A stretch of DNA of 64,000 bases, taken from Symsagittifera roscoffensis. Its lineage: Eukaryota > Xenacoelomorpha > Acoela > Convolutidae. This document shows, piece after piece, positions 22,983-34,500 of the stretch. A model generated the notes under the pieces. It had not been told where the DNA came from. It saw nothing but the letters and a program-made list of their open reading frames with translations, and did not search any database. The position numbers and the translations under genes are program-made. The stretch is from the NCBI RefSeq assembly GCF_963678635.1, contig NC_087070.1, positions 22,927,419-22,991,418 of the forward strand, read 5' to 3'. Every line of letters starts with the position of its first letter. Position 1 is the first letter of the stretch.

Positions 22983-25126
22983 TGCGCAAACTTTTGAGAC
23001 ATAATCTTTTTATGTAGATTTTGGAAGTGTGATTTTTGCAATACTACAAACTGTTAAACCAATCCTGCTGACAATACGTAATCCTAGCAATAATCAGGGT
23101 TGAAATGTCAAAACTGCAGATTTTCACCGGAGACTTGGTCGTAAAACTTACCAATACCTCGAAAACGTAAAAGTTTCAATGCGATCAATGCCAAAAGCTC
23201 CTGGCCAGTACTCGAATCATCATATAGGGCAAAAAAGATTAACCATGGTTTTCGATTGGAATGCAGTATTGGGGACAAAGAAGAGTTCAGTGACGTTTTC
23301 GACCACCCGAAAAGGCACATTTGTTTGCGAAGTAGTTTTCATCCGTTTTCAATAGACAGTTATGGTGAGTAGTGGTGAAGACTAGACTGCCGGGCAGTGT
23401 GGTATTATAGAGAGCTCTCGACGTTTTCCACGCATATACACAGTTGATGGCAAAACTCGACGATTCATTCGTACAGTCTGCGTCTTCTCACAGGTTGCAG
23501 CGAACTGATGCTCTTGTTTTTTGGCTCTCGCAAGGAAGAGTTTTGTTGGGACTCAAAATTCCAAATATGACTTTCTACTGTCCACTACAATTGAGAGCTT
23601 CCACTGCAGACGGCTTCAGCTGAGATAAAAATCTTCAAAATTGTTTCTCCCATAAAAAAGGATTCTCGAGTATCGATTTTTCATGAAAACCAAAACTGCA
23701 ACAAAGCCACCTGATGTCTGTGGTACACTAAAATGAGCACACATAAAAGGCGTTGAAGCAATTTTCCTAAGATCTCAATTGCAATTGCAAACGTAACTTT
23801 ACAAATGACTTTTAAACTTTCCTCGTGGAGTTTCAAGTCTTCAGGACAAATCTAATTGCTTCCTAACTGTCTGCCACTTTTTGCAAAATACTTTCGTGAG
23901 TCATAAAATTTTTTCGAGGATTCAAAAAATTTGCAATGGTTTGAAAACATTTTGATCCCTTTTTCTATGTTACGCTCGAGAAAGAGCCTCTGCTGCAGAA
24001 GATGAAGTAGTATGTCGGCCTTGGCATCTTCCATCCGAACAAGATGAGCAAAAACGGAAAACGTATAGCAGTGCACGATTGATACCGGCGTCACCTGATA
24101 AGTTGGAAGCTGCATGCAGTCACCCTTCATCAACAAAAAAGCACCGCCAAAAGACAGTTTTTTCAATCATGGCAAAACTAAGATACACTGTTTTCTTCAA
24201 CAATTAGAACATGTAGTTTACTTCCTAAGAATTGAGGCATCCGGTCATAGTTTTTTTTGGCGTGGGCTTTATCAACGATTGCTGGAACTTCAATTTTTTG
24301 AAAAATCGATATATGCTCTCCTCGTAATTGATTTATCCACCGAGCAGCCAGAATTGTTACCGTTGAAACCAGGCCACAACCTGCTTTTTGCAGAAAAAAG
24401 TTATGGATTTTGAAAAATCTTTTAGCCGTTGTTTAGAAACTTTTGAAGTTTGAAATTTGCACAATCAAATCTGAGATGAAAAGTTTAGTGAAAGAACTGG
24501 TTGCGTTAATTGTTCCTGCAGAAGCGGCGGTTCCTTAAATTTTTGTAAGAGAAATGAAGTCGCTTTGGGAAAATTGATTATCTCAAATTTTTTACTCCCA
24601 CTTATTTTAGTACATGAACAACTAAGGTTTTGGGCAAAGTATACTGTGTAAAATTATATTTTCATTTTATGACCTGAACTTATTTTTTTGGTCTAAGGTA
24701 CTAGAGGCGTCCGTCCGTACGCGAATATAGAGTGGGTGAAACGAGACGTTGACTGAAAATACCTCGAGAGTAACTGAAATTGTCATGCTCAGGGTATTTT
24801 GGGACATTTCTTGAAGTTCTTTCAATTTTTCTGATATCGCACTGTGTCAAGGTGGTTTCTTCAAAAAATTGTGTGAAAAAGAAATAAAAAGTCATCGAAG
24901 TGGTGTTAAATAAAATTGCTAACTGAAACGCGCAAAAACTCAAAATCATGATAAGCAAAACGATGAAAAGTTTGGATAATAATGAATAGTCATTTTAAAA
25001 TGGATTATAAGTCATACAATTTTTTTTACTTGATTATACAATTTTACTTTCATGCAATTTTTCGATTATAATTGAATAAAATCCATCAAAATTGATTTTA
25101 TTGTTTAGAAAAACAGTAGCATAATT

Positions 25127-25512
25127 ACACTTGCGTCAGCACTATTTTGAACCTTCTTTCTTTCTAATGTAACTCGCAAATATAAATGTTCATTAAAAGC
25201 GTTCAATTGTTTGAAAATTTCACTGAAGCGTTGACAATTACATAACATCTGTTCTCTGCTTTTTGTGGCTTGTTTTTAGTGCCTATTAAGCGTCGGTCAA
25301 TGAGTGGTTAGTGTGTGAGACTCTTAATCTTCAGGTCGCAGTTTCGAATCTGAGACCTAAATGGTTTTTTATTGATTCGAGGCTTATTACACTTGCGATA
25401 AGCAAGCGTTATTCAAACTGAAATATTTCAAAATTTTTCTTATTCCCTTTTATAGAGCTGCTTTTTGTTGCGTTCTTGCAAGTGTTTGCGAAGCGAAGCA
25501 TCGCCTCTGAGT
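25127..25512 (+). mobile_element. Hairpin-ended tRNA-like element (short form)
   Basis: Starts at ACACTTGCG, then 'gaaccttctttctttctaat'. It has a tRNA-like A-box 'gtcaatgagtggttagtgtg' (about 25291) and a B-box-like 'gcagtttcgaatctgag' (about 25338). It continues with 'ttgattcgaggcttatt' and ends with 'tgcgaagcgaagcatcgcctctgagt'. A second small hairpin CTTGC-GATAA-GCAAG sits inside at about 25399. The length of 386 bp compares with about 600 bp for the long form at 36985. It could be a tRNA-derived SINE, or a non-autonomous element that has captured tRNA-like sequence. Confidence 0.65.
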
Positions 25513-25859
25513 TATCCTTGCGAGCCTCTCCCCCCCCCCACCACCTCACAAGCATCAATTTTCTGATGTATCGAGGGGTTTTAGAAGGTTAAAGATGAAG
25601 ACCAAATATGTTTGTCATTGCATAATTAGTTCCCATGCCAATTTTTGTAACATTCAGATAACGGGAACAAAATTTCACTAGTAATCATTTGAAGGTGGGG
25701 GAAAGGAAAAAGAGCCCCTTGCGATAAGCAAGGGTTTTTCAATCGGGTACTAGATTTTTTCCCGTAAATAACTTTGTGCACAGAATGTTCAAAATAAGAA
25801 TTGGTAAATTGAAGTTTATTTCATAATGTTTATCAAATTTCTTAGCATTCCCGGCGCAC

Positions 25860-25925
25860 TTAGCTTGAAGTTAACCAATACGCCTGGGACGTCGCAGGTC
25901 CTCGGTTCGAATCTAAGAGGGTCTG
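25860..25925 (+). repeat. tRNA-like segment
   Basis: 'tagcttgaagttaacc' resembles an A-box and 'ctcggttcgaatctaag' contains a good B-box (GGTTCGAATC). Between them 'aatacgcctgggacgtc' resembles 'aatacgcttgggacgcc' at about 14490, so this is a dispersed family and not a functional tRNA gene. Confidence 0.45.
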
Positions 25926-27930
25926 TTAATAGGAAAAATTCCGTTGCAAAAACAAATTATCGACTGATTACAAACCTGGTTCATGTATAAGATACAGTAG
26001 ATTTTCGTCCAGACCTCAACAGCAGTTTTTCGTAATAAGTTGGTTGTTTGGTGTTCAAAATAAATTTTTCAAACAAATTATGCACGGATTGCTCAAAAAT
26101 GGAGATGCCATGCCACAGATTGACGCCTTCTTGGTCTCAGGTCTAGCCATTTTGTAAACGTATAATTTCTGAACCAATTCATATCTAAAATTATCTGGCT
26201 TGAAAGTTATTAAAAGCTAAATGTTTGCTTGTAGCTAATGTCAACCGAAACTGATCAAAGACAAAGAGAAGCAGATTCAGAACCAGTTTTGCCGGCTTAG
26301 TTGGGTATCGTAAAATTTTCTTGCTGTTCGCTATTAACATTGAAGTTGCTTTAAGTGTTCTGATTTATTTCTGATATTAGTATTTTTACTATCCTTGACT
26401 TCGTATTTTTTTGTCTTTTTTTGCTGAAAAACTTTATTCTGCCCTAAATAATTTCGGCTTATATATTAAGGGAAATATTATTTTGATGCTCTTTTCTGGA
26501 TTGCACAAAATGTTAAAAGTCTCAATAGAATATATAGTTCAATTTTTTTTATGGCAAAATTTTTTTCCAGCTTTTTCCCTATTTTTTTAAAAAAATTTTC
26601 CTTCTTAAATCTTGTTGGTTTTTTCTAATTAAAGGGTTTTGCTGATGAATTTTCGGCTTTGTAACTATTTGATTAATTTATGTTCATCTTTTTGTTTCAA
26701 AACTAGCCTTATTTATTTCGATCGAACTAGTTTTACCGATTTTTTCCTGCTTAGCGGCTTCCTTCATTTGCATCGCAAGTGATGCGAAGCTCAGCTTCAC
26801 CTCTGTGTAGATATTTTGGTTTTCGCTAGCTTTTTTACAAAAGGTTTTAATTGAACAGTTTACATTTGTGATGTTTTGACTACAGACAAGATAATTAGAG
26901 ATTCAAGAATGAACAAAATTGTCGCTGATTTGCCATCAACAGGAAAAGTTCTAGAGTTTACAGGATATGGAAAGTATTCTAGGGCAACCGAATTGAGAAG
27001 AAAGAAAAAAGCAAGAAAGAAAGAACGAAAGAAAGAAATTGATATCAGAGCTTTCTTAAAACACAAAAAAATAAGTGCAGTTGCTTTCACACGTTCTGGC
27101 TGATGTGCTCAATTTCCTCAAAATTCAACTGCCTCTTAAACCATTTTTTGTGGTAACTAGTTTTTTCAATTATATTTTTTGAGAAAATGTTGGTTTCTTT
27201 TCTGTCGGCTGTGGTTTTCTGTCGGCTGATTTCCATTTTTTCAAAAACAATTAATATTATCTAGTATGTTTTTCAATCAGTTTTAAACAAATCTTGGGTT
27301 TTTATTTTTTGATTAAAACAGCTATTACGATAATTGAAAGTTGTTCTGTAGCTGTTCTCTTTACCAATTCTTTTTTGATTTTTTTTCCGGTTAAACGGGT
27401 TCAGATAATGCTATATCGGCTTAGTGATTTTATATTGCGTACTTTCAAGGGCAGTTATGCTTTTGTGTGTTTCAGGAGGGATCGGCCGTAAAAAAATTGA
27501 GCTTGAAAGTTTTATTGCTTGAAAATTTCTTACGGCTAGTTTTATTTTCGATTTAACTGGGGTCGACCCAGTTTTTGCCGCCTTAGTAGCAGCTCCGTCT
27601 TTGATTCTCAATGTTTGTTAAAGCTGTTCATGAGTATTATCCATAACTATGACATCATCCTGTTTATGATCATTGTGACAAATGTATGAAATTTTTGTTG
27701 ATGTAGTTTTTTTTTTACTTTTTCTTGTTATTTTTTCACTTTTTTCTTTTCAATGTCTTTAAATGCAATGTTTTAATTGCATCGCAAGTATGGCGAAGCT
27801 CCGCTGGGTTTTTACTGCTGTCTGGGTTTGTTTTCCAGATTTTTTCAAATCCCTGAGTTCTGCTAATTTTGATTGATCAATTTAGGCATATTTATTAACA
27901 AACGTAGATATTTTCTCGAAAAACTTAATG

Positions 27931-27942
27931 TTTTTTTTTCAG
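27931..27942 (+). promoter_or_regulatory. Splice acceptor 10 nt upstream of ALG8 start
   Basis: TTTTTTTTTCAG ends at 27942 and the ATG follows at 27953. The very short leader between acceptor and start codon is typical of spliced-leader trans-splicing but could be a 5'UTR intron. Confidence 0.6.
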
Positions 27943-27952
27943 TCAGTTTATT

Positions 27953-30226
27953 ATGATGCTTGGCAGTGTTATTGATCACCACGGCGCATCATTCACGTGT
28001 TTCGTAATTACAGTGCTGACATCACTTCTCAAAGTACTTCTGTTCCAGTGTTACAAATCAACTGATTTTGAAGTGCACAGAAACTGGCTGGCAATAACGT
28101 ACACGTATTCTTATGAGCCGCAGATGTGGTACTATAGTAATGTGTCGCAATGGACTCTTGACTACCCGCCTGCCTTTGCATATTTCGAGTGGGTCCTGGC
28201 AAGATTTGCCAAATTTGCCGACCCCGGTGAGTTTATTAAGTTCCGATCATGAATCCTAAATTAAACAATGCACACATCGAAGTCGGAGCAAGTATGATAG
28301 ATGGGTTCTATAAAAAATGGTTCCGAAAAATATAGATCGGTCCCTGAGGAAATTTTTATGGGCCTGAAATGATTCGACCCCCTGCCGACCCAAAGGGTCC
28401 CCCCTTTGATACTTTTTCAGAAATCAATTTTTGGCCGGCCGACCCTAAAATTTTTCTAAAGGCGCCTTCGGCGCCAATATATACTAACTTTGAGGGGGAT
28501 CGCGCGCCAAAAAAAAGCGATTTTTTTGTCAAAATTGTTCAAAAAGTACCCAAAAATTTGCCTGCGGCGCACAAAGTTTAGCCAATATAGGGGCAAAACA
28601 GTGCTTTGGGTAGAGCTCGAAAAATCAATTTGGTCGACCTAAAAAAAAAAAAGGTCGTCAAAATTTTGGAAAATTTTTTGAAAATCCGCCCCCCCCCCCT
28701 CGAGAAAATCCTAGATCCGCCCCTGCATACTTGTGCCGTCTAATACTTACAGTTTAACAGTTGGAGCAGTTTGAGTCTCACTTTTAATTGCTAGATGCTT
28801 AGATTATTTTCTTCCCTGTTTAGAAATGCTGAACATCAACAACTTGGATTACGATTCCTGGAATACAATCGTCTTCCAGCGAACTTCAGTCGTTCTTTGT
28901 GACCTATTCTTAGCCATATTCTCTTACCTTCTCTCAACACAGCTGTTCTATGGTAACAAAACCCAAATAGTATCTTTATTCGCTGCTATTTTCACTTTTC
29001 CTGGTCTCATTTTAATTGATAATATTCACTTCCAATACAATGCATTCCTATTCGCCTTTCAGATTTTGTCTATATACTTCATCGTGAAAGAGAATTATAT
29101 CAAAAGTGGCATAACGTTCGCAATACTGCTCAATTTGAAACATATATACCTCTATATATCACCTGTTTATTTCATTTTCTTGCTGAAAATTTACTGCTTC
29201 TCAAAAAGTTTCGAAACTAAGGAAGTCAGATTTCATTTTCAAAATTTCGTAAAATTGGGAATATCAGTTGTAACAGTTTTTGTGGTTTGCTTTGCGCCAT
29301 TTATTTATCACTTACCTCAAGTGTTATCTCGTTTATTTCCTTTCAAACGTGGACTTACACATGCTTATTGGGCGCCCAATATTTGGGCTATTTACAATGC
29401 AATTGATGTTGTCTTGGCAAAATTAACGGGCATTAAAGAGAAGAGTGGCTTTACGTCAGGACTTGTAGATGATCACAAACATCTAATTCTGCCTCAAATA
29501 ACACCTGGAATTACTTTATTTCTATCCGGATTGTCAGCTTTTCTTATTTGCTGGCTAGCTTGGAATAGATTATTATTTAGAATAACGACCGATAATCCGG
29601 AAGCAGAAAAAGAAGCATCCAAAGATGCTGGTAAAATCCATGAAGTAAACCATTCTATTTTCATTTGTTTCACAACATTAATAGCATTTTGCTCTTTTTT
29701 ATTTGGATGGCATGTTCATGAGAAAGCAATTCTGCTAGTGTTGGTCCCATTTACAATCTTGGTATACATAGTTAACTGCAACCCGGTTTGGTACGATAAA
29801 ACTAGCAGCAAATTAAAAAGCTTTTCAATGTTGAGAGAGCTAAATTTATCGTATATGGTCTGTCTAATTGCAGGTATCTTCTCATTGTTTCCGTTACTTG
29901 AAAATTATTTCGAAATACCGATAAAATTTTTCACTCTCGTTTTGTATTTACAAGTTTTTCTTCCTCTATTGTATTCGCCCATCAAGTCATGGTACAAAAG
30001 TGTTTGTTCCGTGTTTGTTGTTGTTTACATTTCATTGTTTATCCCTTTGTTTATTTATGTCGACGTATGGACCAAAGTTTTTATTGATTCAAAATTTGCT
30101 CCTCTCATGATGACTAGTTTGACATGTTCAATTGGATTAATTGGGTCTTTTTTGATGCTTCTGAAATTGTTTTATTCCAATCAATTGATCAAAAACTTGA
30201 TAACTTCTAAAGAGAAAACACAATAA
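27953..30226 (+). CDS. ALG8: Dolichyl-P-Glc:Glc1Man9GlcNAc2-PP-dolichol alpha-1,3-glucosyltransferase (ALG8)
   Basis: ER membrane enzyme of the ALG6/ALG8 glucosyltransferase family. It adds the second glucose to the lipid-linked N-glycan precursor, using dolichol-phosphate glucose. Exon 1 is 27953-28226 (phase 1), exon 2 is 28824-30226; together 558 aa, close to the usual 520-560. Family signatures are intact: DFEVHRNW at residues 38-45, WTLDYPP at 67-73, HFQYN at about 160, [15 protein letters not shown] ending at about 277, and [12 protein letters not shown] at about 390. The protein is hydrophobic throughout, as expected of a multi-pass enzyme. The start is chosen from its agreement with the N-terminal hydrophobic segment; a second ATG follows directly. 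An AATAAA signal lies 40 nt after the stop. No lesion is seen. Confidence 0.96.
28290..28745. mobile_element. MITE-like repeat in the ALG8 intron
   Basis: The right end reads 'aatcctagatccgcccctg', the reverse complement of CAGGGGCGGATCTAGG, a terminus widespread in non-autonomous hAT-like elements. The interior shares 'aatcaatttggtcgaccta' with the element at 16798. It has a perfect hairpin GGCGCC-TTC-GGCGCC at 28461-28475, a poly-A run and a poly-C run. The left terminus is not clear. The 70-codon ORF here is repeat-derived. Confidence 0.55.
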
Positions 30227-30265
30227 CGTTAATTAAACTATACTTCCTCCTTGTTTTTTTTTGTA

Positions 30266-30271
30266 AATAAA
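30266..30271 (+). terminator. Polyadenylation signal of ALG8
   Basis: AATAAA within aaataaataaataaatt, 40 nt after the TAA stop codon. Position and sequence fit a metazoan cleavage/polyadenylation signal. Confidence 0.7.
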
Positions 30272-31377
30272 TAAATAAATTGAATTCCAGCAGAATCACA
30301 AGCCTCTACAAGTTTGGCTATAAAAATAGTAAAAATAGGTTCATATGAAGCTAGCAACTCTGCCTAGGGTCAGCCACATTGACTCGCCCTCACGACGCTG
30401 ACCTTAATGTCTGGGTATTACAAATAGATTCATTTTTTTGAAGAAAAACCAAAGCAGATGGCGAATAGAAACTTAAACTGATTCAATTTTTTTTACGCTT
30501 ATCTCATTTTTTTTAGACTATTCCGAAGGAAAGTCTCTTAATACCACCAAAGGTAGCAGTAGTCGGTATGTAACCATGAAACTGATCATATAACTTGGAA
30601 AAAGTAACAATTATCAATTTTGCTTAAAATTGCACTAACAAACTCGTTTTGGTTCTGAAACTCGAGAGTCGTATGCCACGGCTTCAGTGGTTTATGTGCA
30701 CATGAAACTGCGCTGATCGTGTATGTTACTGCGTGCAAATAGCCTTAATGCACTTAACAAGTTTTAAAATCATTACCTCTCATAACACTAATCAAGTATT
30801 ATTAGGTTTCGCGCGGAATGAGATGTTGTTTTAATCGTTTTTGAAGCCTTGGAAACATTATTGAGTTTAAATTTCTGAAGTTAAAGACAGCTCGAAATCG
30901 CATTTGTGTAAAGTTTTGCGCAGTTAGATTTTTAAAACCAAAATAGCTTTTCTAAAATGCTTTGGAGGCGTTCTATCAAAAAGTGGTTTTTATGGTGCGC
31001 TGCCTCTCAAAATAAGTCTGTATTTTCCAATTACCGTTTTAAATGGACTGTTGACGATGATACGTGGTCAATCTACTGTAAAAAATACGATCGGCTGGTC
31101 CCAAGAGACTGCTGTAAAATAGTACCAAATGGTACCATGAAATAGTTATGCTCGCGATGGTGTCTGGAATGGCGGGTAAAACTTTTCTGTAAACCTTTTC
31201 AGTAAAACCCACTGAATAATACCATTCTGTACTTATTTTTTTATTGTGGAGTTGAAAAATTGTGTCTGTAATATTCGTGCTTGTCACGGTTTCGGAAAGC
31301 AATCATAAACTGCAGGTATGATTAAATAGCTCTAGATCAAGTCTGAGTCTAAAGAATTCGTTAATCACCCGATGTTT

Positions 31378-31388
31378 TTTACTTTCAG
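31378..31388 (+). promoter_or_regulatory. Splice acceptor upstream of TRAPPC8 start
   Basis: 'gttttttactttcag' ends at 31388; the TRAPPC8 ATG is at 31534. The 145-nt leader holds a short upstream ORF (ATG AAA AAG CGG TGA). This is either a 5'UTR intron or a trans-splice acceptor. Confidence 0.45.
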
Positions 31389-31533
31389 AATTGCAAAAAT
31401 GAAAAAGCGGTGATCATCCAAATTCAATACCTGATACCTGAAGTAAATCATCTGCTCCAGTTATACGAATAGAAGTACTGATAACTTATCCACATGCTCC
31501 AGAGGTGAACAGTGCTAACATTTCCGAAGTGAG

Positions 31534-34500
31534 ATGTCGGTGAACGAAGTGCGTGGCGTTGATTTGATCACTCAAGTGTTCAGTCCAAGAGTGGCGCTCT
31601 TGTCTTCGACTGGGGCGGAAAAACTGGCCCAGAAGAATAATTTATCTCTGGTGCAACTGTTGAGACCTTTTGCTCAGATGAGAACTGAAGCGGCTCTTAG
31701 AGATCCATACAACAACACTGTCCATGAGGTATGGCTTGTTTTAGCTGGTTTTATTAAATTAGGATGTAGATGCAAATGAGCTGGTCACATAAATAGTTGC
31801 TACCAACGCAAAATAGCTGATGGAGGAATCGACTGAACGTTTGAATATAAAGAAACATGGATATTCGGTTTGTGGGAAAGTAGCACAGAATGCTCCGACT
31901 AAACTGATTTAAGAAAAAAAATTCAAAAATAAAGACATTTTTTGCATTTTTTTTCGTCTTATTTCCGGTTATTTTTTCTAAGAATATGTATTGATTTTGG
32001 TGAAAAGACGAAAAGGAGCGGTTCCTATACTTGAAATAACGTTTAAATTATATTTATAAATGCGAGTCTAGTGTAATAGAACGACGTTTTTTCGAACCTA
32101 AATCGCAAATATTGGTTCCACTGTTCATGGCACTTTTACGGCTTTTTGATAGAATATGCTCTGAAATTCGATTAGTAAAAAATAAATTCAGTTGATGCCT
32201 CTTTAATTCATCAAATGAACCGAAAAAGTATCTGTTTCAAACAACAGAACAATAATTACACAAGCAGCATAGCTTGTGTTTTTGTATGAACTTTCTTTTT
32301 TTTCCAACCTAAGTCGTAAACATTGTTGCGATGCAATTGTTGCGACAAAATGTTCGTTTTGAAAGTGTTCATTTGATCCAGCTATTAAGTATAGCCAATG
32401 CTAAGGATATTATTACACTATTTTATTACAAATAGCACTATAGCTTCAAGGTATCTTATTAAATAGGTAACTTATTAAATAGTTTAAGATGTTATGTTTC
32501 ATCACGGACTACCACCTCAACTAAGCAGAGTCACCTATCCAGCGTTTGCGGCTCTGGGTAAAAAGCTTAGCTGCGTGTACCTTAATCCAACCTGCCTGTG
32601 TACAACGAGTAGCCCGGAGTGGGTTACCGCACCAATTCGACTACACCGATACACAGGTCGACTGGTTTACTGGTCGTGTTGTCAATCTGGGCGAGACGAT
32701 CTGGGCGAGGCGATCGTGACAACGGGAGTTCTAGGCGATTGTGGGCAACAAAAAAAAGTTTATTGGCCGAGTGGTCTAGTGCTCTTGTTTCTATTCCTGA
32801 GGTCTACGGTTTGATTCCCCCCTTCGCTACTTTTCTTTTCTCCCGGTGTCACAAGTGCGATGTCTACCGATGATCAGCGCAGCTCAAGCGCATCACGGAG
32901 CAAAGACTATTATCCAACGATATCAGAGCTTGTTTGGGCATGTGATGACGATGTCAACAAATTAATATCTCATCTATCGAAGTCAAGCCTGCAGTGTCTT
33001 TTGCGAGAGAGCCTATCTCAACTTAAGGTTTCTGCAAACAACAACCACTCAATGAAGGAAAGTTTTTCTACTCTCACCGCTGCTTTTACAGACTTCAATG
33101 CTGCAGTTCTGCCCAAAATTGAAATGTCTATCAAAGAAACACTTACAAATGTCATTGAAGATATCAAACCACTGCACTCCGGAGTTGCTGCGATCAACAC
33201 TGCGGTCGCTAAACTCGAACATGATCCAACCAAGACTCATGCTTCCACTAAGCAGGTTTCAAATTCCGTTCACAAACCGAACAACAGAGATATGCAAATC
33301 CGTATTGATGGAATATTTGAAGACACCGAGAAAACAAGAGCCGAAAACACAGAAGAAGAAAATTCGAAAGTAATTGACATCCTGAAACATTTGAAAGTAA
33401 ATCCAACCATATCGAATATTGAAAGAATTGGAAAATTCCGCAAGGAAACCAAACGACCAAGAACACTTCTAGTTACATTGCAACAAGCATGGGATGTGCG
33501 GTTGATTTTATCTCGTGCCAAAAGTTTAAAAGACTTGGACCACAAGATATATATCTCAAAATCTTTGTCAACCTAAGAACTCATCATTGAGAATGAGCTG
33601 CTCAAGAAGCGGCGTGAGATGATCATTTCAGGAATAGAAGCATTCAAACTTCGTATACGTTCTTTGAAACTTTATCACGAAGAAAACCTAATCGAAATTA
33701 ATACTACCAACAACGAATGACTACTTAGAATGAAAACTCTAGAAATCAGTTGTCTAAACGTGTGCAGTATTTTAACCAAAACAAGAAGAAATGCGTTCAT
33801 AAAAGCCTCAATTCTCTCAACTTCATCAGTTTTTGCCTTAACAGAGACATGGCTAACAAGCGATATACACGACGGCGAAAATGGATTTAGCAACTTTTTG
33901 TTATACAGATCAGAGCGCAAAACAAAGACACACACCGCAAGCACGGCGGTGTATTGATTGCAATCAGAAGTGATGTTCCTCATACTCCAATCGAACTTTT
34001 CAAAGGGCATGAGGACGCTGTAGCTTGTCTACTGGGGAGTAATTTGGAAACTATTCTCCTAGTTTGCTTATACAATCCTCCTGAAGGCAGTCCCTACAGA
34101 TGGTCCTTGAACAAATGGTCCGATATTCTAATGGAATGGAGCACCTTCAGAAGCGCACATCTCATCATCATGGGCGATATCAATTTTATAAACACCGACT
34201 GGCAACTCCTTTCCTCAACAAACGAATACGAAAGCGAAGTTTTGTTCCTTTTCGAGAAATTAAACTTGAGTCAGTTCGTCACTTTTGACACATGCGCTAG
34301 TGGTACACTCGATGTTGCCCTGTGCAACTCTGATTTTATCATATCCATTAATTTAGACCGTGAGCTGAACGAGCACTACTGGCTCTCGAATCGTGCAGCC
34401 TCCAACCATAAAGCATTCAAGATTAACATTCCACTACAGTACACGAAAACTCAACCCAAACCTGTTAAACGTTTGAGCTTCTGCCGTGCAGACTACGATC

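Larger units (their letters stand above)
21156..27942. other. Gene-poor spacer between the GRAM-domain gene and ALG8
   Basis: No host gene recognised. Contents: short repeated phrases 'actatgatagacaggtccct' at 21955-22015; a direct repeat pair at 22189-22309 and 22864-22982; a region (23100-24170) with minus-strand ORFs of 70 and 104 codons that look like a decayed gene or element I cannot name; the repeat copy at 24330-24640; a tRNA-like element at 25127-25512; a tRNA-like segment at 25860-25925; and hairpin ends near 26773 and 27781. The promoter or outron of ALG8 should lie at its right end. Confidence 0.5.
30227..31388. other. ALG8-TRAPPC8 intergenic spacer
   Basis: Starts with the ALG8 3'UTR. 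The rest is AT-rich with no gene recognised; short ORFs on both strands (30957-31145, 31039-31302) overlap each other and have no family resemblance. A splice acceptor at 31388 closes the region. Confidence 0.5.

Noticed and set aside
23852-24166. Calling the 104-codon minus-strand ORF a known transposase or helicase
   Set aside because: No motif strong enough to name a family; left as unassigned.
28369-28581. 70-codon ORF in the ALG8 intron
   Set aside because: Lies within a MITE-like repeat with hairpin and homopolymer runs; composition is repeat-driven.
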